Shown: positions 60,241-64,000 of the stretch, piece by piece | How the letters are laid out: each line of letters begins with the position of its first letter | How positions within the stretch are numbered: the stretch's first letter is position 1 | Assembly: GCF_026427715.1 (NCBI RefSeq) | Contig: NZ_CP107558.1 | Location: 2,083,001 to 2,147,000 of the forward strand | DNA from: Methylocystis sp. MJC1 | GTDB taxonomy: Bacteria > Pseudomonadota > Alphaproteobacteria > Rhizobiales > Beijerinckiaceae | Direction: 5' to 3' | Length of the DNA: 64,000 bases | Program-made: the position numbers and the translations under genes | The notes under the pieces: model-generated | Seen by the model: the letters and a program-made list of their open reading frames with translations, nothing else | Told to the model about the DNA's origin: nothing | The model's database searches: none

Positions 60241-61353
60241 ATGGGCGCCTATATCGCGCGACGCGTGCTGCTGATGATCCCGACCATTCTCGGAATCATG
60301 CTCATTTCCTTCGCCATCGTGCAGTTCGCGCCGGGCGGGCCGGTCGAGCGGATCATCGCGCAGCTGCAAGGCTTCGACGTCGGCGCGACCGCGCGCTTTT
60401 CGGGAGGAGGCGGCGACGTCGGCCACTCGGGTGGCGCACAGGCGACGGGCGGCGCGGCCGATACCTCGTCCAAATATCGCGGCGCGCAGGGCCTCGATCC
60501 GAAATTCATCGCAGAACTGGAAAAGCAGTTCGGCTTCGACAAGCCGGCCTGGGAGCGCTTCCTGCTGATGGTGAAAAACTACGCCATGTTCGATTTCGGC
60601 CGCAGCTATTTCCGCGACGAAAGCGTCATCAAGCTGATCGGCGAGAAGCTTCCGGTCTCCATGTCGCTCGGCCTGTGGATGACGCTTCTCTCTTATTCGA
60701 TCTCCATTCCGCTCGGCATCGCCAAGGCGGTGCGCGATGGAACGCGGTTCGACACCTGGACCTCCAACGTCATCATCGTCGGCTACGCGATACCGAGCTT
60801 CCTCTTCGCCATGCTGCTGATCGTGCTGTTCGCCGGCGGCTCCTTCTGGCAGATTTTCCCGCTACGCGGCCTCACGTCGGATGATTTCGGGCAGCTCTCG
60901 CTCATCGACAAGGTAAAGGATTATCTCTGGCATATCGTGCTGCCGGTGAGCGCCATGACGCTCGGCGCATTCGCCACTCAGACCTTCCTGACCAAGAACT
61001 CCTTCCTCGACGAGATCCGCAAGCAATATGTCCAGACGGCGCGCATGAAGGGCCTGACCGAGAACCGCGTTCTCTACGGCCACGTCTTCCGCAACGCCAT
61101 GCTGATCGTCATCGCGGGTTTCCCCGGCGCCTTCGTGCACGCTTTCCTGACAGGCTCCGTGCTGATCGAAACGATTTTTTCGCTCGATGGGCTCGGCTAT
61201 CTCTCCTTCGAAAGCATCGTGAACCGAGATTATCCGGTGGTCTTCGCCAATCTCTATATCTTCGCCTTGCTCGGCCTGGTCGTAAATCTGATCTCCGACC
61301 TCACCTACACATGGATCGATCCGAGGATCGATTTCGAGACGCGCGAGGTTTGA
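60241..61353 (+). CDS. yejB: Peptide ABC transporter permease YejB
   Basis: The 370-residue inner membrane permease of the DppB/OppB family opens MGAYIARRVLLMIPTILGIM. The Gly/Ala-rich insert GGGGDVGHSGGAQATGGAAD (about 58-77) is normal for YejB. The coupling EAA motif is in YVQTARMKGLTENRVLYGHV. It pairs with YejE to form the membrane channel. Four base pairs separate it from yejE. Confidence 0.96.
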   Translation: MGAYIARRVLLMIPTILGIMLISFAIVQFAPGGPVERIIAQLQGFDVGATARFSGGGGDVGHSGGAQATGGAADTSSKYRGAQGLDPKFIAELEKQFGFDKPAWERFLLMVKNYAMFDFGRSYFRDESVIKLIGEKLPVSMSLGLWMTLLSYSISIPLGIAKAVRDGTRFDTWTSNVIIVGYAIPSFLFAMLLIVLFAGGSFWQIFPLRGLTSDDFGQLSLIDKVKDYLWHIVLPVSAMTLGAFATQTFLTKNSFLDEIRKQYVQTARMKGLTENRVLYGHVFRNAMLIVIAGFPGAFVHAFLTGSVLIETIFSLDGLGYLSFESIVNRDYPVVFANLYIFALLGLVVNLISDLTYTWIDPRIDFETREV

Positions 61354-61357
61354 GCCG

Positions 61358-62521
61358 ATGAGCGTGATCGACTCCGATATCAAGCTTGCCCCGCCCATCG
61401 CCCGCGAAGGGTTGCTACGGCTCTCGCCGCTCGACCAGCGCCGGCTCGCCAGTTTCAAAGCCAACAAAAGGGGCTATTGGTCCTTCTGGATCTTCATGAC
61501 GCTCTTCGTCATGTCGCTCCTCTCCAACATCCTCGCCAACGACCGACCGATTGTCGCCTGGTACAAGGGCGAGCTTCTATTCCCGGCTTTCGTCGCCTAT
61601 CCGGAGGAGAAGTTCGGTGGCTTCCTCGCCCGCACGGATTATCGCGATCCGGTGATCGCCAATGAGATCGAGGCGCATGGCTGGATGCTCTGGCCGCCGG
61701 TCCACTACTCCTACGACACGCATAATCTCGAGCTTCCGGTGCCGGCGCCCTCGCCGCCGACCTGGATGCTGACGCCGAAGCAATGCGAAGCCGCCGCCGC
61801 CAAGGGCCTGCATCCGGGCGAAGCCAACCGGGGCTGCGCGGCGCTGGAATATAACTGGCTGGGCACGGATGATCAGGGCCGCGATGTCGTGGCGCGGCTT
61901 CTTTACGGTTTCCGTATCTCGGTGCTGTTCGGGCTCATCCTCGCGACGATCTCCTCGATCGTCGGGGTCGCCGCGGGGGCCATACAAGGTTATTTCGGCG
62001 GGCGCGTGGATCTGGTGTTCCAGCGCTTCATCGAGGTCTGGTCGTCGCTGCCGCAGCTCTATCTGCTCATCATCATCTCGTCCTTCCTGACGCCGGGCTT
62101 TTTCGTGCTGCTGGGAATCTTGCTGCTCTTTTCCTGGGTATCGCTTGTTCACGTCGTGCGCGCCGAGTTCCTTCGCGCCCGCAATTTCGAGTATGTGAAC
62201 GCCGCTCGGGCGCTGGGACTGTCGAATTTTCACATCATCGTGAAGCATCTCCTGCCGAACGCCACGGTGGCGACGCTGACCTTCCTGCCCTTCATCCTCA
62301 ATTCGTCGATCACGACGCTGACGGCGCTGGACTTCTTAGGCTTCGGTCTGCCGCCCGGCTCGCCCTCGCTCGGCGAATTGCTGCTGCAAGGCAAATCCAA
62401 CCTCCAGGCGCCGTGGCTGGGCCTCACCGGCTTCGCCATCATCGCGCTCATGCTGTCGCTGCTCGTCTTCATCGGCGAGGCCGTGCGCGACGCCTTCGAT
62501 CCGAGGAAGAATTTCCAGTGA
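61358..62521 (+). CDS. yejE: Peptide ABC transporter permease YejE
   Basis: The 387-residue DppC/OppC-family permease has an N-terminal helix (WSFWIFMTLFVMSLLSNILA) and the long YejE periplasmic loop (about 60-165). The BPD domain carries GTDDQGRDVVARLLYGFRIS and the EAA motif FEYVNAARALGLSNFHIIVK. It forms the channel with YejB. The next expected gene, yejF, is displaced about 735 bp downstream by a toxin-antitoxin pair. Confidence 0.96.
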   Translation: MSVIDSDIKLAPPIAREGLLRLSPLDQRRLASFKANKRGYWSFWIFMTLFVMSLLSNILANDRPIVAWYKGELLFPAFVAYPEEKFGGFLARTDYRDPVIANEIEAHGWMLWPPVHYSYDTHNLELPVPAPSPPTWMLTPKQCEAAAAKGLHPGEANRGCAALEYNWLGTDDQGRDVVARLLYGFRISVLFGLILATISSIVGVAAGAIQGYFGGRVDLVFQRFIEVWSSLPQLYLLIIISSFLTPGFFVLLGILLLFSWVSLVHVVRAEFLRARNFEYVNAARALGLSNFHIIVKHLLPNATVATLTFLPFILNSSITTLTALDFLGFGLPPGSPSLGELLLQGKSNLQAPWLGLTGFAIIALMLSLLVFIGEAVRDAFDPRKNFQ

Positions 62522-62553
62522 TCCGTGGTAGGATGCCTCAGGAGGCCAAGGCC

Positions 62554-62781
62554 ATGAACAAGATCGTGCGACGGCACTTCCCGGCGGAGAAACTGCCAGA
62601 AGAGCTGAAAGCCGGCCTGGACCCGTGCTCTCAGGTTACCGTCACGCTGGAAGCCGAGGATCGCCCCGAGAAGGTCATGTCCCTGGAAGAAATGTTCGCA
62701 TTGCGCCGAGACGTCTATGCGTCTCAGCGCGAGATAAATGCGGACATCGACGCCGTGCGCGACGAGTGGGGCGCGCCCTGA
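62554..62781 (+). CDS. Putative antitoxin of a PIN-toxin pair
   Basis: The 75-residue protein starts at the ATG at 62554 with AGGAGG 9 bases upstream. It is acidic, with a short beta/hydrophobic part (QVTVTLEAEDRPEKVMSLEE) and a C-terminal helix (FALRRDVYASQREINADIDA). The DNA-binding family is not obvious. The position 1 bp before a PIN toxin gene is what identifies it as the cognate antitoxin. Confidence 0.75.
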   Translation: MNKIVRRHFPAEKLPEELKAGLDPCSQVTVTLEAEDRPEKVMSLEEMFALRRDVYASQREINADIDAVRDEWGAP

Positions 62782-62782
62782 C

Positions 62783-63250
62783 GTGCCCGCGCCTCTGGTC
62801 TATATGGACACGAACGCATTTATCGCCGGGTTCGAATTGCCGCAGAACGAGGCCGAGCCTGTCCAGAATCTCCTCCTCACTCTGCGGGGAAGGCCGCTCT
62901 CAGTCGTAACGAGCGAACTCACGCTTGCAGAGCTTCTGGCCCCTACATCACGCGCCGGGACTCTACCCTTGGGGGTGAAGCGTCGCCTGTATCTCGACCT
63001 ACTTGTCTGGAGTCGCCTCGTGGATTTGCGGCCCATAACCCGAGAAATCCTAATCGAGACGGCAGACCTGCGTCAGGCTGTGCCTCATCGCTTGCCAGAC
63101 GCTATCCATGTCGTTACGGCCATCCACACGCAATGCGACTTCTTCCTATCTGGCGACAAGCGGATCAGACCGCCGCATGGCATGACTTTCGTCGAGCCTG
63201 ACAGGTCAGGAGTCGACCGCATTCTCGACGCCTGGTCCAACAACTCGTGA
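62783..63250 (+). CDS. vapC: PIN-domain toxin (VapC-like ribonuclease)
   Basis: The 155-residue protein starts at a GTG 1 bp after the antitoxin stop. PIN-domain acidic residues are in VYMDTNAFIAG (first Asp), SELTLAELLA (Glu), RLPDAIHVVTAI (Asp) and FFLSGDKRI (last Asp). VapC-type toxins are Mg-dependent endoribonucleases that cut tRNA or rRNA. The module lies inside the yej operon in the same direction. Read-through and coupling with the importer genes are possible. Confidence 0.9.
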   Translation: MPAPLVYMDTNAFIAGFELPQNEAEPVQNLLLTLRGRPLSVVTSELTLAELLAPTSRAGTLPLGVKRRLYLDLLVWSRLVDLRPITREILIETADLRQAVPHRLPDAIHVVTAIHTQCDFFLSGDKRIRPPHGMTFVEPDRSGVDRILDAWSNNS

Positions 63251-63256
63251 GCGCCG

Positions 63257-64000
63257 ATGAACGAATTTAAAGCGACGCCCATGACCACCTCCCCCCTCCT
63301 CGACGTCCGCAATCTCTCGGTCGCGTTCCTGCAAGGCGGGCGCGAAACGATCGCCGTGGATCGCGTCTCCTTTTCGCTCGAACGCGGCAAGACGCTGGCG
63401 CTCGTCGGCGAGTCTGGCTCGGGCAAATCCATCAGCGCCCTCTCCATTGTGCGGCTCCTGCCGCCCGGCGCCATTGCGACGGGCGAGGCGCTCTTTGCTG
63501 GCCAGGACATGCTGAAAGTTAGCGACGGCGAGCTTCGCGCCGTCCGCGGGGCGCGGATCACCATGGTCTTCCAAGAGCCCATGACCTCGCTCAATCCGCT
63601 GCAAACCATCGAGCAGCAGATCGCCGAGATTCTGGAGCTGCACGGCATGCGCGGAAGCGAGGCCCTGCGCAAGCGCGTCGTCGAGCTTCTGACCGAAGTC
63701 GGCATCCCCAACCCAGAGGCGCGGCTCGGCGCCTATCCGCACCAGCTCTCCGGCGGCCAACGGCAGCGCGTCATGATCGCCATGGCGCTCGCCAATAAGC
63801 CCGACCTTCTCATCGCCGACGAGCCGACGACGGCGCTCGACGTCACCGTGCAGGCGCAGATCATCGCGCTGCTCGAACGTCTGCAGCAGACCTACGGCAT
63901 GGCGATCCTGTTCATCACGCATGACCTTAACCTGGTGCGGCGCTTCGCCGACACGGTTTGCGTCATGCAGAAAGGCCGGATAGTCGAAAGCGGCGACGTG
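63257..64000 (+). CDS. yejF: Peptide ABC transporter ATP-binding protein YejF, partial
   Basis: The first 248 residues are visible and the gene runs off the window end. The first ABC domain has Walker A GESGSGKS (51-58), Q-loop [11 protein letters not shown], signature [16 protein letters not shown], Walker [13 protein letters not shown] and switch ITHDL. YejF normally carries two fused ABC domains of about 530 residues in total; the second is beyond the window. An ATG eight codons further in (63281) is an alternative start. Confidence 0.95.
   Translation, partial: MNEFKATPMTTSPLLDVRNLSVAFLQGGRETIAVDRVSFSLERGKTLALVGESGSGKSISALSIVRLLPPGAIATGEALFAGQDMLKVSDGELRAVRGARITMVFQEPMTSLNPLQTIEQQIAEILELHGMRGSEALRKRVVELLTEVGIPNPEARLGAYPHQLSGGQRQRVMIAMALANKPDLLIADEPTTALDVTVQAQIIALLERLQQTYGMAILFITHDLNLVRRFADTVCVMQKGRIVESGDV

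Noticed and set aside
1..64000. CRISPR arrays, rRNA genes, insertion sequences with transposase, prophage
   Set aside because: Looked for and not found. The repeats present are palindromic, dispersed and not regularly spaced, and no transposase, integrase or phage structural gene is recognisable.

Overview
The window looks like a GC-rich alphaproteobacterial (Rhizobiales) chromosome. A type II methanotroph of the Methylocystis/Methylosinus kind is my best guess. Support: a double-MaoC mesaconyl-CoA hydratase of the ethylmalonyl-CoA pathway, the DUF2232-rplI-dnaB order, a C-terminally extended S21, Rhizobiales-type small hypothetical proteins, and several families of palindromic intergenic repeats. 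No methane or methanol oxidation gene lies here, so the genus is inference.

Layout. 1-600: Doc toxin (cut by the window edge) and its antitoxin. 637-2739: recG. 3385-11044: a long minus-strand block, read from high to low coordinates: a dihydroorotase-like protein, coaD, two cyclophilins, queA, a small gene and tgt (queuosine synthesis), then a HigA-like regulator and an orphan DNA methyltransferase. queA carries a palindromic repeat inserted in frame. 11414-17239: a small membrane protein behind a structured leader, a 2'-5' RNA ligase, the tesA/ybbA/ybbP-like trio, a Uma2 protein and CopC. 17492-20951: DUF2232, rplI, dnaB. 21201-23651: PRC-barrel protein, mesaconyl-CoA hydratase, DUF167, YggT. 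23811: tRNA-Ala(CGC), followed by an AT-richer cluster of small orphan genes. 26095-34648: S21, a DEAD-box helicase with a long leader, small exported proteins including an 8-cysteine peptide, a PstS-like protein, an EF-hand protein and xseA. 35569-36250: Pal and tRNA-Trp(CCA). An 18-bp copy of the tRNA-Trp 3' end lies 510 bp downstream and looks like an att site. 37116-47252: lipoprotein, metal-related TonB receptor region, PhyH-like oxygenase, proB, a NodT-type outer membrane factor and DUF2076. 47260: succinate-semialdehyde dehydrogenase.

48813-58004 is an exopolysaccharide locus on alternating strands: GT4 glycosyltransferase, a GINT1-like putative sugar transferase, flippase, polymerase-like membrane protein, GH5 glycanase and a Wzc-like chain-length protein with altered nucleotide-binding motifs. 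58182-64000 is a yejABEF-type peptide importer. A VapBC-like antitoxin/PIN toxin pair sits between yejE and yejF, and yejF runs off the window.

Cross-cutting themes. At least four palindromic repeat families occur, one of them inside a coding region. Three toxin-antitoxin-type loci (Doc, HigA-like, PIN) and one decayed GNAT toxin are present. Several conserved enzymes lack textbook metal ligands (dihydroorotase-like, Tgt). Function calls come from motif recognition by eye; no database search was run.
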